DNA of 64,000 nt from Streptomyces sp. NBC_00461 (GTDB lineage Bacteria; Actinomycetota; Actinomycetes; Streptomycetales; Streptomycetaceae): NCBI RefSeq assembly GCF_036013935.1, contig NZ_CP107902.1, positions 5,489,001-5,553,000 of the forward strand, in the 5' to 3' direction. The notes under the pieces were generated by a model. The model saw only the letters and a list, made by a program, of their open reading frames with translations. It was not told where the DNA came from and made no database searches. The position numbers and the translations under genes were made by a program. Shown here one piece after another: positions 45,355-53,514 of the stretch; the stretch's first letter is position 1; each line of letters begins with the position of its first letter.

Positions 45355-45624
45355 ATGGGCAAACCGGTGGCGGCCGTGGTCAGGAACGAGCCGGGCAGGG
45401 GAACCTCGGTGGGCGGTGGCTCGGCCGGTACCCCGGGTCCCGGCGACAGCCGGACACCCACCCCGGGTGCGTCCAGCGGCACGGCGCCACAGACGGCCGG
45501 CTCCGCCTCGCCGGACGCGAGCGCGGCGCCGGACACCACTTCTGGTGCCAGCTCCAGCCTCAGCGATTCGGCGTCGTCCGCGCCGTCCAGCGGCGCCGCC
45601 ATGAGCAGTCCGACTCCACGCTGA
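45355..45624 (+). CDS. Ser/Ala/Pro-rich small protein, possibly part of a broken membrane protein
   Basis: An 89-residue low-complexity protein (GKPVAAVVRNEPGRGT, then TPGASSGTAPQTAGSASPDAS). GGTGGAGG stands before ATG 45355. Directly upstream, in another frame, 45283-45349 encodes a membrane helix (YALATGLVFALAMITVT). A single frameshift at about 45345 would fuse helix and Ser-rich tail into one exported protein. I give moderate confidence that this is an expressed gene. Confidence 0.45.
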   Translation: MGKPVAAVVRNEPGRGTSVGGGSAGTPGPGDSRTPTPGASSGTAPQTAGSASPDASAAPDTTSGASSSLSDSASSAPSSGAAMSSPTPR

Positions 45625-46056
45625 GCGAGCAGTGACGAACCTCCAGAACTCGGCGGGCGTCGTCGTCGGCGAGCGGAGCGCGTAGGACCTGGTCCGAGAG
45701 GCGTCGGCCTGGCCTGCGGTTCCCATGAAGAGCACTTGTTCTCCGCGTACTCACGTTTCCGTTCCGCTGCGCCGGCCTCGCGCCGAGACCGTACTAGCTC
45801 GCGCCGTACGGTGCGGCCCATGGCAGGCGATGCGGCGTGCGCCGGTCAGGAACGGGGCTCAGCCCCAACAGAGCCGTCGGGAACGCCCGGTCATGTGGTC
45901 GGTGGGCTCGTACCGCTGGTGGACGGCTCGACTCCGTGGCCGTCCCGTCTTCGCACGACTGACGGTCGCACCTTCCTGGTGGGGCCGCTGAGAATCGACC
46001 GTCCGCACCCGGAGACTGCCTCGGGCAGCCACGCCCGCGTCTGCCCGGGCGAGGCC
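45625..46056. other. Intergenic stretch without a supported gene
   Basis: About 430 bases between the Ser-rich gene and the 3' end of the Asp23 gene. There are long open frames because of the G+C content, but no ribosome site, no family resemblance and no clear RNA structure. Confidence 0.45.
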
Positions 46057-46545
46057 CTAATGCACCCGGTCCTCGCCGGTCTCCTGCGTGTCCTCGTCCG
46101 GCAGGTGCACGTCGTTGACCGCGATGTTCACCTCGACGACTTCCAGGCCCGTCATCCGCTCCACCGCCGCGATCACGTTCTCCCGGACCTCTGCGGCGAG
46201 GTCGGTAATGCTCACCCCGTATTCGACGACGACCTGGAGGTCGATGGCGGTCTGCTTCTGACCGACTTCGACCTTGACGCCGCGCCCCGCGCTCGATTGC
46301 CCGCCCGGGACCCGGTCGCGCATGGCTCCCATGGTGCGTGTGAATCCGCCGCCCAGCGCGTGGATTCCGGGGACCTCCCGTGCGGCGATGCCGGCGATCT
46401 TCTCCACCACCCCGTCGGCGATGGTGGTCAGGCCGCGGGTCTCCGGCGGTTCCTGCGGCCCGGGCCGTGCGGCGTGCAGCGTCGTGCCGGTGCGGGGCTC
46501 ATCAGAGCCGGGCTTGGGCAGGGTCGAACCGTTCTGCTCCGTCAT
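46057..46545 (-). CDS. Asp23/Gls24-family envelope stress protein
   Basis: A 162-residue protein. A disordered amino terminus leads to the Asp23 domain: GLTTIADGVVEKIAGIAAREVPGI, then VKVEVGQKQTAIDLQVVVEYGVSI and the long helix VRENVIAAVERMTGLEV ending VNIAVNDVHL. Asp23 proteins are abundant membrane-associated stress proteins in Gram-positives and are often in SigB regulons. GAGGAGG stands 8 bases before ATG 46545. It faces away from the STAS gene at 46994. Confidence 0.9.
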   Translation of the reverse strand: MTEQNGSTLPKPGSDEPRTGTTLHAARPGPQEPPETRGLTTIADGVVEKIAGIAAREVPGIHALGGGFTRTMGAMRDRVPGGQSSAGRGVKVEVGQKQTAIDLQVVVEYGVSITDLAAEVRENVIAAVERMTGLEVVEVNIAVNDVHLPDEDTQETGEDRVH

Positions 46546-46730
46546 GCGAAGCCACCTCCTCGGGTGGTGCACGGACTGCCGTGCCCGGGCGGCCGTCGGC
46601 CGCCGCCTGTCGTGCGGCTTGCCGAGTACCGCGCTGCGCCTCGTCCACGCCCGCGTACGGCATCACATCGCGGCCACGGTCCAGGCCCTGGGAACAGGCG
46701 GGTTACCGGCCACCCACCGGACCGCACCGA

Positions 46731-46768
46731 GGACTATGCTGCTGTACGGACGTCCCAGACCCCGGCGG
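46731..46768 (+). promoter_or_regulatory. Promoter-like block upstream of the STAS gene
   Basis: GGACTATGCT followed by GTACGGACGTCCCAGACCCC matches 51247-51284 (GGGCTACGCT, GTACAGACGTCCCGGACCCC) upstream of the second GNAT gene. TATGCT would serve as -10 box. The rest of the 46546-46993 spacer holds no gene I can support. Confidence 0.5.
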
Positions 46769-46993
46769 CTTGTCGTTGCTCGACACAGATGGCGCGCGGA
46801 GCGGACTCGTAGTCCGTCACCCGGCGGCATCCCTGGAGGGAACCGGGTGGTCCTCTGTCCTGGCGCACAGGCGGTCGGACCGGCCTTCGCTCCGACTCCG
46901 CCGAACGTACGCCCCCACCGGGAGCGCGCCATACAGGCCGGGTATCCGGCGTCACCGCGCCCGCTGCCGGATGGTCCCCAGAACCGAGGCGTC

Positions 46994-47419
46994 ATGCCCC
47001 TCCCGCAGCTCACCGTGTGTCGCCATGACCGGAGGAAACGGGCACTGATCACCCTGGCCGGTGAGATCGATCTGGAATCGGCGTCACTGGTGCGCGCGGC
47101 ACTGGAGCGGTGTCTGTACGACGACATGCACACCATCGACGTCGACCTCACCCCCGTCACCTTCTGTGACTGCAGCGGACTCAACGCCTTCCTGTACGCC
47201 GCGCAGCAGACCACCCTGGCGGGCGGGACCCTGCGACTGCACCACCCGCCGCCTATGCTCGCCCTTGTCGTCGGCCTCGCCGGCTGCGGGTTCCTTCTCC
47301 TCGGCACTCCGTTCGGCCCCCTGCCACCTCCTCTCGGGGACACCGCGGCCATGCCCGCTCCAGCCCCGCCACACCGGTCTGTCCCGCTTGCGCCTGTTCT
47401 CTCGGGCGATGTGCGATGA
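46994..47419 (+). CDS. STAS-domain anti-sigma factor antagonist
   Basis: A 141-residue protein related to BldG/RsbV. GEIDLESASLVRAALERCL is followed by VDLTPVTFCDCSGLNAFLYAA, where the Ser of CDCSG is the expected phosphorylation site. A hydrophobic Pro-rich tail (LLLGTPFGPLPPPLG) goes beyond the usual length. The leader GAACCGAGGCGTC before the ATG is nearly the same as before the gene at 51351. The stop overlaps the start of the GNAT-like gene (ATGA). It could feed the sigma factor encoded at 50124. Confidence 0.85.
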   Translation: MPLPQLTVCRHDRRKRALITLAGEIDLESASLVRAALERCLYDDMHTIDVDLTPVTFCDCSGLNAFLYAAQQTTLAGGTLRLHHPPPMLALVVGLAGCGFLLLGTPFGPLPPPLGDTAAMPAPAPPHRSVPLAPVLSGDVR

Positions 47420-48087
47420 CGGCCGGAGTCGGGCGGGGACAGTCACGGAAGCCGGGAGACGGCGAGCCCTGCTCCATGGCTCCGGTGCGGTTGCGTGGGC
47501 TGAACCGTTGGCTGGTGGAGGACATGCTTGAGGACCTGGCGGGACTGTATGCGGAGTCCCGTGCGACGGCGCCGGGTGAGGCGTACCGCTGTCCCGGCCG
47601 CCAGAACTTCCTGAACCGTCTCACCACGGACATGCGCCGGCCGGGATTCGCCATGGTGATCGGCGAGACGGACAGACTGATGGGATGCGCCTTCGGGTTC
47701 CCTGCACGCGGCGACGGCTCGTGGTGGTTCGGTCTCGACGGAGTACTGCCGCGCAGCATCGATCAACTCACGCCGACCGACCGGGTCTTCGCGTTCGGTG
47801 ACATCCTGATCCGGCCGCACCTGCAGGACCGGGGCCTCGCCCGCAGGGTGCAGGAGCGGCTGCTGACCGACCATCAGGCGTCACTCGGCGCCGCGCTGGT
47901 GGACCGGGCCGATCGTGCAACCTCCGCTGCGTTCCGCTCCTGGGGGTGGCTGGACGTCGGAGAGCTTCGCAGGCCGGCCGGTCCCACCAGGTTCCGCGCG
48001 CTGGTGCTTCCCGTCGGGGAACGCACCACGGCGAGGCTGGAGGGCCTTGTCACGATGCCTGGAGGCGGTGGCCCGGGTGGTCCCTGA
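47416..48087 (+). CDS. GNAT-like acetyltransferase-fold protein, copy 1
   Basis: A 223-residue protein. LRGLNRWLVEDMLEDLAGLYAES, then a strand region GFAMVIGETDRLMGCAFGFP, DILIRPHLQDRGLARRVQERLL (a GNAT-type cofactor loop, with QDRGLA for Q/RxxGxG/A) and a final RFRALVLPVG strand. It is a paralogue of the protein at 51351 over its full length. The substrate is unknown. It is translationally coupled to the STAS gene and overlaps the GAF-ANTAR gene behind it, so the three form one operon. Confidence 0.78.
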   Translation: MTAGVGRGQSRKPGDGEPCSMAPVRLRGLNRWLVEDMLEDLAGLYAESRATAPGEAYRCPGRQNFLNRLTTDMRRPGFAMVIGETDRLMGCAFGFPARGDGSWWFGLDGVLPRSIDQLTPTDRVFAFGDILIRPHLQDRGLARRVQERLLTDHQASLGAALVDRADRATSAAFRSWGWLDVGELRRPAGPTRFRALVLPVGERTTARLEGLVTMPGGGGPGGP

Positions 48088-48823
48088 GAGGCGGTCGGCC
48101 CGCATTCAGATGCTGGTGGCCGAGCAGGCGGCCCGGCGCGGTGCCCGGGTCGGTGTGGTGGACGTGTGTACCGCGGCTGTGGCCGCGCTGCCGGTCGGCG
48201 GGGCCGGGCTGTCGGCGATGTCCAAGGCCGCGCCGAGCCACCCGCTGTGCAGCACCGACGACATCAGCGAGCAACTGGAAGAGCTCCAGCTCACGCTGGG
48301 CGAAGGGCCCTGTGTGGACGCCTTCCTGCACGGCTCGGCCGTCCTGACACCCGATCTGCTCACCCGTGACCTGCAGGACCGCTGGATGGTCTTCGCCGAG
48401 GCGGCCCTGGAAGCCGGGGCACGCGCGGTCTTCGCGCTCCCTCTGCAGATGGGGGCGATCAGCCCGGGAGTTCTGGACCTGTACGCCGATGTTCCGGTCC
48501 GGTTGGACGCGGAGGAACTGGCGGACGCGCTGGCGTTCTCCGATCTCGCGACTTTGGTACTGCTCGACGCGCGAATCGACGAGACGGGCGGGCCGCGCGA
48601 TGGTCCCGTCGGGGACCTGGGCACATACCGGGCGGAGATCGACCAGGCCAGCGGGATGCTCACGGTCCAGCTCGGGGTCGGCATCGAGGAAGCCTTCGTA
48701 AGGCTCCGCGCCTACGCCTATGCACAGGGACGCCGGCTCGCCGACGTGGCCGCGGACGTGGTGGCCCGGCAGCTTCGTTTCCCACCGGACGCGGAGCCGG
48801 GGCAGGCCGAGGAGAAAACCTGA
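48068..48823 (+). CDS. GAF-ANTAR regulator 1
   Basis: About 251 residues. The GAF domain (VGVVDVCTAAVAALPVGGAGLSAM to LDLYADVPVRL) is followed by an ANTAR domain starting IDQASGMLTVQLGVGIEEAFVRLRAYAYAQGRRL. GAF senses a small ligand, and ANTAR binds tandem RNA hairpins to stop premature termination. The start is uncertain: GTG 48068, GTG 48077 or ATG 48110; the first overlaps the GNAT gene by 20 bases. Confidence 0.8.
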   Translation: MARVVPERRSARIQMLVAEQAARRGARVGVVDVCTAAVAALPVGGAGLSAMSKAAPSHPLCSTDDISEQLEELQLTLGEGPCVDAFLHGSAVLTPDLLTRDLQDRWMVFAEAALEAGARAVFALPLQMGAISPGVLDLYADVPVRLDAEELADALAFSDLATLVLLDARIDETGGPRDGPVGDLGTYRAEIDQASGMLTVQLGVGIEEAFVRLRAYAYAQGRRLADVAADVVARQLRFPPDAEPGQAEEKT

Positions 48824-48902
48824 CGCGGCGGTGCCGGCCGAGGAACGTGCTGTACTTCCCGCCCCGTCGGGCCGGGACTAGGCTCAATTGAGGGTGCCCA
48901 CG

Positions 48903-49619
48903 ATGAATGAACAGCTTCTGGCCAAGACCTTCGTTGAGCTGGCCGACAACCTGGTCGCCGACTTCGACCTCATCGACTTCCTGCGCCTGCTGACCGACCG
49001 CTGCGTCGGCATGCTCGACGCGAGCGCCGCCGGGGTGCTGCTCGCCGACCGGGACGGCAAACTCCGCGTCATGGCCGCCTCCGACGAACACGTGCGTGTG
49101 CTGGAGCTGTTCCAGCTCCAGAACGACGAAGGCCCCTGCCTCGATTGTTTCCGCACCGGCGCACCGGTGATCATCCCCGACCTGACCCGGGAGGTCGACC
49201 GCTGGCCGCGTTTCGTCACGGCGGCCCACCGCAGCGGGTTCGGGGCCGTCCAGGCTCTGCCCATGCGCCTGCGGGACGAGACCGTGGGCGCCCTGAACCT
49301 TTTCCGCGCCGTGCCCGGCCCCTTCGAACCGCCTGCCACACTCATCGCCCAGGCCCTGGCCGACGTCGCCACCATCAGCCTGCTGCAACAACGCACCGCC
49401 CAGCGCAGCACGGTGCTCAACGAGCAGCTGCAGACGGCGCTGAACAGCCGGGTGCTGATCGAACAGGCGAAGGGCAAGCTCGCCGAACGCCAGGGCATCG
49501 ACATGGAGCAGGCGTTCAGCGCGCTGCGCGGCTACGCCCGTTCCCACAACCGGCGCCTGTCCGACGTGGCCCGCGCCTTCATCGCCGACTCCGAACCTCT
49601 GGCCGGTCTGGAGTCCTGA
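48903..49619 (+). CDS. GAF-ANTAR regulator 2
   Basis: A 238-residue protein of the common actinobacterial GAF-ANTAR type. It opens FVELADNLVADFDLIDFLRLLTDRC. The GAF core includes VLELFQLQNDEGPCLDCFRTG. A coiled link (TVLNEQLQTALNSRVLIEQAKGKLAERQG) leads to the ANTAR helices ending RLSDVARAFIAD. ATG 48903 has GAGGG 8 bases upstream. Its own promoter-like GGGACTAGGCT lies at 48875-48885. It is distinct from, not a copy of, the preceding regulator. Confidence 0.88.
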   Translation: MNEQLLAKTFVELADNLVADFDLIDFLRLLTDRCVGMLDASAAGVLLADRDGKLRVMAASDEHVRVLELFQLQNDEGPCLDCFRTGAPVIIPDLTREVDRWPRFVTAAHRSGFGAVQALPMRLRDETVGALNLFRAVPGPFEPPATLIAQALADVATISLLQQRTAQRSTVLNEQLQTALNSRVLIEQAKGKLAERQGIDMEQAFSALRGYARSHNRRLSDVARAFIADSEPLAGLES

Positions 49620-49640
49620 CCCACGCCGCGGCGGGGCCCG

Positions 49641-50045
49641 CTACCGCTCTGCGCCGTCCTCGATCAGACGGCGGTGCAGTTCCGTGGTCATGACGTGGAT
49701 GGCCCGGGTCAGCTCGGTGTTGGTCTTGAGTTCCAGCTCCTGCTCGACGAAATCGTGGTCGGCCTTGATCTGCTGGAAGGCCGCCTGCCGGTTCTGACCG
49801 ATCATGACGAACGTGGACAGGAAGATCGCTTCCAGCGACACCACGAGCGTCAACGTGGGCCAGGGGCTGCCCTCGACGAACAGCATCCAGAGCACGAAGG
49901 CGACGGCGTGGAGGTAGACGAACGGCATCGAACCGGCGAACTTGGTGATGGCGTCGGCGATCCGCAGTTGGGCGTCCCCGGCACGGCTGTTGCGGTGCGC
50001 AACGACTGCGGGGTGGTGCATGGCCTGGCTGTCCTGCTCGCTCAT
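49641..50045 (-). CDS. DUF1003 membrane protein
   Basis: A 134-residue protein with the DUF1003 pattern: RIADAITKFAGSMPFVYLHAVAFVLWML, WPTLTLVVSLEAIFLSTFVMIGQNRQ and a helical cytoplasmic tail (QIKADHDFVEQELELKTNTEL). Two membrane helices. The role is unknown; it is often found near cation transporters and stress genes. It is convergent with GAF-ANTAR 2 and downstream of the sigma factor gene on the same strand. Confidence 0.88.
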   Translation of the reverse strand: MSEQDSQAMHHPAVVAHRNSRAGDAQLRIADAITKFAGSMPFVYLHAVAFVLWMLFVEGSPWPTLTLVVSLEAIFLSTFVMIGQNRQAAFQQIKADHDFVEQELELKTNTELTRAIHVMTTELHRRLIEDGAER

Positions 50046-50123
50046 CGCGCCGCGCCTCTCGCGTTTCGGGGCTTCGCGGGGCACCGCCGACCACAGGCAA
50101 CGGCCCCCGCGCATCCCTGGAGC

Positions 50124-50939
50124 CTAGCCGCGGGGCTCGGCCATCACCTGGTCGCGCAGGCGCGCACAAGTGCGGGTGATCAGACGGGAGACGTGCATCT
50201 GCGAGAGACCGAGCTGCAGGGCGATGCGGTTCTGTGTCATCTCCCCGAAGAACCTCATGTAGAGGATCTTCCGTTCGCGTTCGGGCAGGGCCCGCAGCAG
50301 CGGGCGCAGCGCCTCACGGTCGACGATCACGTCGAAGCGCGGCTCCGGGCCACCGAGCGTGTCCGTCAGTGGGTGGCTGTGCCCGGAAGGGCCGGGTACG
50401 GCGTCCAGGGACAGGGCGGTGAAGCTCTCCAGTGCCTCCTGGCCGAGCCGTACCTCCGCCTCGGTGAGGCCGGCGTGCGCGGCGATCGCGTGAACGGAGG
50501 GTTCGTGGCCGTGGAACGAAGCGAGCTCATTCCCGGCGGAGCGGACCCGGCCGCGAAGCTCCTGCACGCGTCGCGGCACATGTACGTCCCAGAGATGGTC
50601 ACGGAAATGCCGTTTCACCTCACCGAGGATCGTCGGTATGGCAAAGCTCGGAAAGGCGGTGCCGAGGCTCGGGTCGAAGCGGGTCACCGCCTTGACCAGG
50701 CCGAGTTGGGCGACCTGCGTGAGGTCTTCGAAGGACTCGCCGTGATGGCGGAAGCGCCGGGCGAGCCGTACGGCCATCGGTGCCCAGGCGCGCACCACCT
50801 CCTGGCGCAGCGCGGTCTTCTGCGGGCCGTCCGGCAGGGCGACGATACGGCGGAACGCGGCATCGGTGTCCGGGGCGTCGTCGTGGGCGTAGGGATGTGC
50901 GCTTCTTGGGCTCTGTGTGCGTACGTCCGGCATGGGCAC
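50124..50939 (-). CDS. SigB/SigF-type RNA polymerase sigma factor
   Basis: A 271-residue group 3 sigma factor. Region 2 reads ESFEDLTQVAQLGLVKAVTRFDPSLGTAFPSFAIPTILGEVKRHFRD. Region 3 contains SVHAIAAHAGLTEAEV. Region 4 is RALPERERKILYMRFFGEMTQNRIALQLGLSQMHVSRLI. Streptomyces has several such factors for osmotic, oxidative and developmental stress, usually held by an RsbW-like anti-sigma factor. No anti-sigma gene is adjacent; the STAS gene at 46994 and the BldG pair at 21 kb are the candidate partners in the window. Confidence 0.92.
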   Translation of the reverse strand: MPMPDVRTQSPRSAHPYAHDDAPDTDAAFRRIVALPDGPQKTALRQEVVRAWAPMAVRLARRFRHHGESFEDLTQVAQLGLVKAVTRFDPSLGTAFPSFAIPTILGEVKRHFRDHLWDVHVPRRVQELRGRVRSAGNELASFHGHEPSVHAIAAHAGLTEAEVRLGQEALESFTALSLDAVPGPSGHSHPLTDTLGGPEPRFDVIVDREALRPLLRALPERERKILYMRFFGEMTQNRIALQLGLSQMHVSRLITRTCARLRDQVMAEPRG

Positions 50940-51246
50940 GTGTCTCCCCGATGGGTGGCGTCACTCACCGTGGGAGCCGGCAGGCCGCAGCACGTTGGGG
51001 AGCAGCGACAGCTGCTCGCACGGGCGTGCCTCCGGTCTGAAGCACACTCGACGAGTTCCCGGACAGCCCGCGTTCAAACAGGGTTTCCGCCCCGACTGCG
51101 GCTGCCCATGGATGGTGTGCGGGCGAATCCCGTTCGTCGCCGCGTTCCTCTTCGTGATCGACAAGTCGGTCGGCTCACTCACCGTTCAGTTGCCCGGGGC
51201 CGCAATGGCCCCGTGCCCCCAACTGGCCCCGGTACGGCGCCGATCC

Positions 51247-51284
51247 GGGGCTACGCTGGCGTACAGACGTCCCGGACCCCGGCG
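51247..51284 (+). promoter_or_regulatory. Promoter-like block upstream of the second GNAT gene
   Basis: It matches the block at 46731-46768 (see there); TACGCT would be the -10 box. The rest of the 50940-51350 spacer between the divergent sigma factor and GNAT genes has no gene I can support. Confidence 0.5.
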
Positions 51285-51350
51285 CCGCACCGCCCATCGG
51301 CCACGATGGCACTCCCGTACATCTCCCGGTCTACTGAACCGAGGCGCCCC

Positions 51351-52001
51351 ATGAGCAGTCCGCGGCACCCGCACGAACCCGATGGCTCAGAGCGTCCCGT
51401 CCTGGACACGGTGCGGCTGCGCCGGCTGAACCGCTGGCAGGCCGAGGGCCTGCGGGAGGATCTGGCGGATCTGTACGTGGAGTCGTCCGTCACCCCGCCC
51501 GGTGAGGAGTTCCACGGCCGGCAGGGATTCCTGCGCCGGCTGGAGCGCGACGTACGGCTGCCGGGATTCGACATGCTGGTCGCCGAGGCAGAGGGTTTGA
51601 CCGGCTGTGTCTCAGGGATTCCCATACCGCGCGACGGCTCCTGGTGGGAGGGGTTCGACGGACCGATGCCACAGAACCTGGAGCAACTGACCGCGTCCGG
51701 GCATGTCTTCGCGATCCTCGAAACCGTAGTCCATCCGCACCGGCACGCCCCCGGGCTCGCCCGCCGGCTCCAGGAGCGTCTGCTCGCCGACCACCAGTCC
51801 TCGCTCGGCGTCACCCTGGTGAATCAGTCCGCCCGTTCGGTCTGTGCCGCTTTCAAGGACCGGGGCTGGCAGGAGGCGGGGCAGATCCATCGCCTGCCCG
51901 GTCCAACGGCCCTGTGGGTACTGGTCCTTCCACTTGGCGGTCGCACGCAGGATCATCCGGACGGCCTCGCTCACAACGACCGGACCCAACGGCCCCAATA
52001 G
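51351..52001 (+). CDS. GNAT-like acetyltransferase-fold protein, copy 2
   Basis: A 216-residue paralogue of the protein at 47416. It shares VRLRRLNRWQAEGLREDLADLYVES, the GSWWEGFDG motif and the loop VVHPHRHAPGLARRLQERLLADHQSSLG. The leader GAACCGAGGCGCCCC before the ATG is also shared with the STAS gene at 46994. Copy 1 is coupled to STAS; copy 2 starts its own transcript, so the duplicated unit seems to have lost its STAS gene. The substrate is unknown. Confidence 0.75.
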   Translation: MSSPRHPHEPDGSERPVLDTVRLRRLNRWQAEGLREDLADLYVESSVTPPGEEFHGRQGFLRRLERDVRLPGFDMLVAEAEGLTGCVSGIPIPRDGSWWEGFDGPMPQNLEQLTASGHVFAILETVVHPHRHAPGLARRLQERLLADHQSSLGVTLVNQSARSVCAAFKDRGWQEAGQIHRLPGPTALWVLVLPLGGRTQDHPDGLAHNDRTQRPQ

Positions 52002-52037
52002 CCGCCCGCAGCGGCCGGACACGGCGCGTACCGAGAC

Positions 52038-52355
52038 GTGGAGGAGCGGGTGGACGACATCCTGGACACTCCGCCCGACGGTGCCTTAGACCGGATCGCC
52101 GCGCTGGCCGCCCGCCTGTTCGACGCGCAGGCCGCGACGGTGACGCTCGTGGACACCGACCGGGTCTGGTTCAAGGCCGCGTACGGTCTGGCTGGGGTCA
52201 CGCAGATCGGCCGGGACCCGGGACTGTGCACCTCGGCGATCCTCACCGGCAGCCCTCTGGTCGTCCCCGACACCCTCCGACGTCTCGGGCACCGCACACA
52301 CCAGCGTGCCCCTCCCACTCCCCGACAGCACATGACCGGGCCGAACGGGCGATGA
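52038..52355 (+). pseudogene. Truncated GAF-domain gene
   Basis: The first 85 residues are a normal GAF amino-terminal half: ALDRIAALAARLFDAQAATVTLVDTDRVWFKAAYGL, then LCTSAILTGSPLVVPDTLR. Just where the second half should start the sequence changes to GHRTHQRAPPTPRQHMTG and ends. The start is GTG 52038 or 52050. An ANTAR gene lies 34 bases away on the opposite strand. It may be a broken GAF-ANTAR gene, matching the gene order of the first module. Confidence 0.65.
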
Positions 52356-52388
52356 GCCGACAGGACGACCCGCCGGGCGCGCACGCCG

Positions 52389-52736
52389 TCATCTCCGGTC
52401 CGCCGAACGGAGGCGCCGCAGTGCCTGGCGCAGCTCCTGTCGTACCCGTTCCGGGAGCGCCTCGTCCTTCGTCGTGGCGACCAGCGCCGCGGCCACGTCC
52501 CGGAGCTTGATGTTGCAGCGCTGCGACACGTCCACCAGCAGATCCCAGGCCCTCTCACTGGAACAGGGCGCCAGGGCCATCACCATGCCGCGCGCCTGGT
52601 CGATCACCGCACGGCTCACCAGCGCCCGCCCCAACTGCTCGTTGCTGGCGCGCAGTTCGACGACCTCGGCCAGCAGAGCCGCAGCCGCAGTCGTCGACAG
52701 CGGCTGCGCTTCACGGGGCGTGGTCACCTGGTGCAT
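52389..52736 (-). CDS. Stand-alone ANTAR-domain protein
   Basis: A 115-residue protein: coiled helix VVELRASNEQLGRALVSRAVIDQARGMVMALAPCSSERAWDLL and the ANTAR three-helix end DVSQRCNIKLRDVAAALV, followed by a basic tail. It is close to the frameshifted ANTAR gene at 44738. It has no sensor domain, so it may depend on a partner. It faces the truncated GAF gene tail to tail. Confidence 0.82.
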   Translation of the reverse strand: MHQVTTPREAQPLSTTAAAALLAEVVELRASNEQLGRALVSRAVIDQARGMVMALAPCSSERAWDLLVDVSQRCNIKLRDVAAALVATTKDEALPERVRQELRQALRRLRSADRR

Positions 52737-52841
52737 GGTGCGTACCTCACAACGCAGTCATCCTGTCCATGGGTGGTCGGCGGCATGCCAGTTGCCGTTC
52801 GCCGGCCGCGCCGGACTGGTAAGGGCGGGCCGTGGTGTCGG

Positions 52842-53093
52842 TCACCTGCGGTGCTCGCTGCCCCGACGGACCTCGCGTCTCCGCCGAGCCCGATGCCGAC
52901 GGCGGTCCCGGTGGTCCCAGTACTCCCCGGGACCGGAAGTGCCGCCACGGTCCCAGCCCCCGCCTTCACCACGGCGGCCGTATTGGGCGGCGCCGAACAC
53001 CAGCACGACCGAGGCCGCGGCCACCCACCAGATGGGGTGGAGGAAGCCGAAGCCGGACAGGACCGCGATGAGGATAAGGAGCAGGACGAACAC
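52842..53093 (-). CDS. Tiny hydrophobic protein with Arg/His-rich tail, family copy C
   Basis: An 83-residue protein nearly identical in its membrane part to copy B (FVLLLILIAVLSGFGFLHPIWWVAAA). The tail is HRDRRRHRARRRREVRRG. The start is GTG at 53093. The leader on the minus strand (53094-53160, GGGCTAGGCT...) aligns with that of copy B. It stands downstream of nothing else on its strand and beside the stand-alone ANTAR gene, as copy B stands beside the frameshifted ANTAR gene. Confidence 0.72.
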   Translation of the reverse strand: MFVLLLILIAVLSGFGFLHPIWWVAAASVVLVFGAAQYGRRGEGGGWDRGGTSGPGEYWDHRDRRRHRARRRREVRRGSEHRR

Positions 53094-53271
53094 GACGGGC
53101 CCCCGGAGCGGAACAGAGCATCACAGCCGGGGGCCGGGGCCTGTTCGGACAGCCTAGCCCTGCCAAGGGACTGCTGGTAGCGCCCCGTGTAACGGTCTCG
53201 CACCCGGAGCGGACGGCCACTTGCCGGCTGTTCAGGGAGCGCGGCAAGGGCTGGTGTGCGCGGTACGGCCC

Positions 53272-53388
53272 GAGCCGCCGCCGGTCGAAGCCCCCGCCGA
53301 GGCTCCGGTCATCCCGGCGCCCCCTGCGCAGCTCCCAGAACTCCCGGGTGTCGACACCGTGTCGACAGGGGAGGTTGCCGGGCGTTGA
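53272..53388 (+). pseudogene. Carboxy-terminal fragment of a paralogue of the 43782 gene
   Basis: Thirty-eight codons without a start (EPPPVEAPAEAPVIPAP..., ending VSTGEVAGR and TGA) match the tail of the small membrane protein at 43782-43994. The membrane helix part is missing. Confidence 0.65.
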
Positions 53389-53514
53389 CCGGCAGCACGG
53401 CTTAGGGCCATGCCACTCCGGATCATGCGGTCACGCATTCCACCTTCCCGATTCGCCGGACTCCGCGGAACTCAGGAAATCGCCGCGATCCGGAGGCCCG
53501 GCGATGATCTGGAT
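53331..53514 (+). repeat. Inverted, diverged copy of block 43654-43839
   Basis: It contains the fragment end, the spacer with GACAGGGGAGGTTGCCGGGC, the GGAGGCCCGGC ribosome site and ATGATCTGGAT at 53504. The hydrophobic codons that should follow are replaced by unrelated sequence, so the copy A paralogue is beheaded after four codons. Confidence 0.75.
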
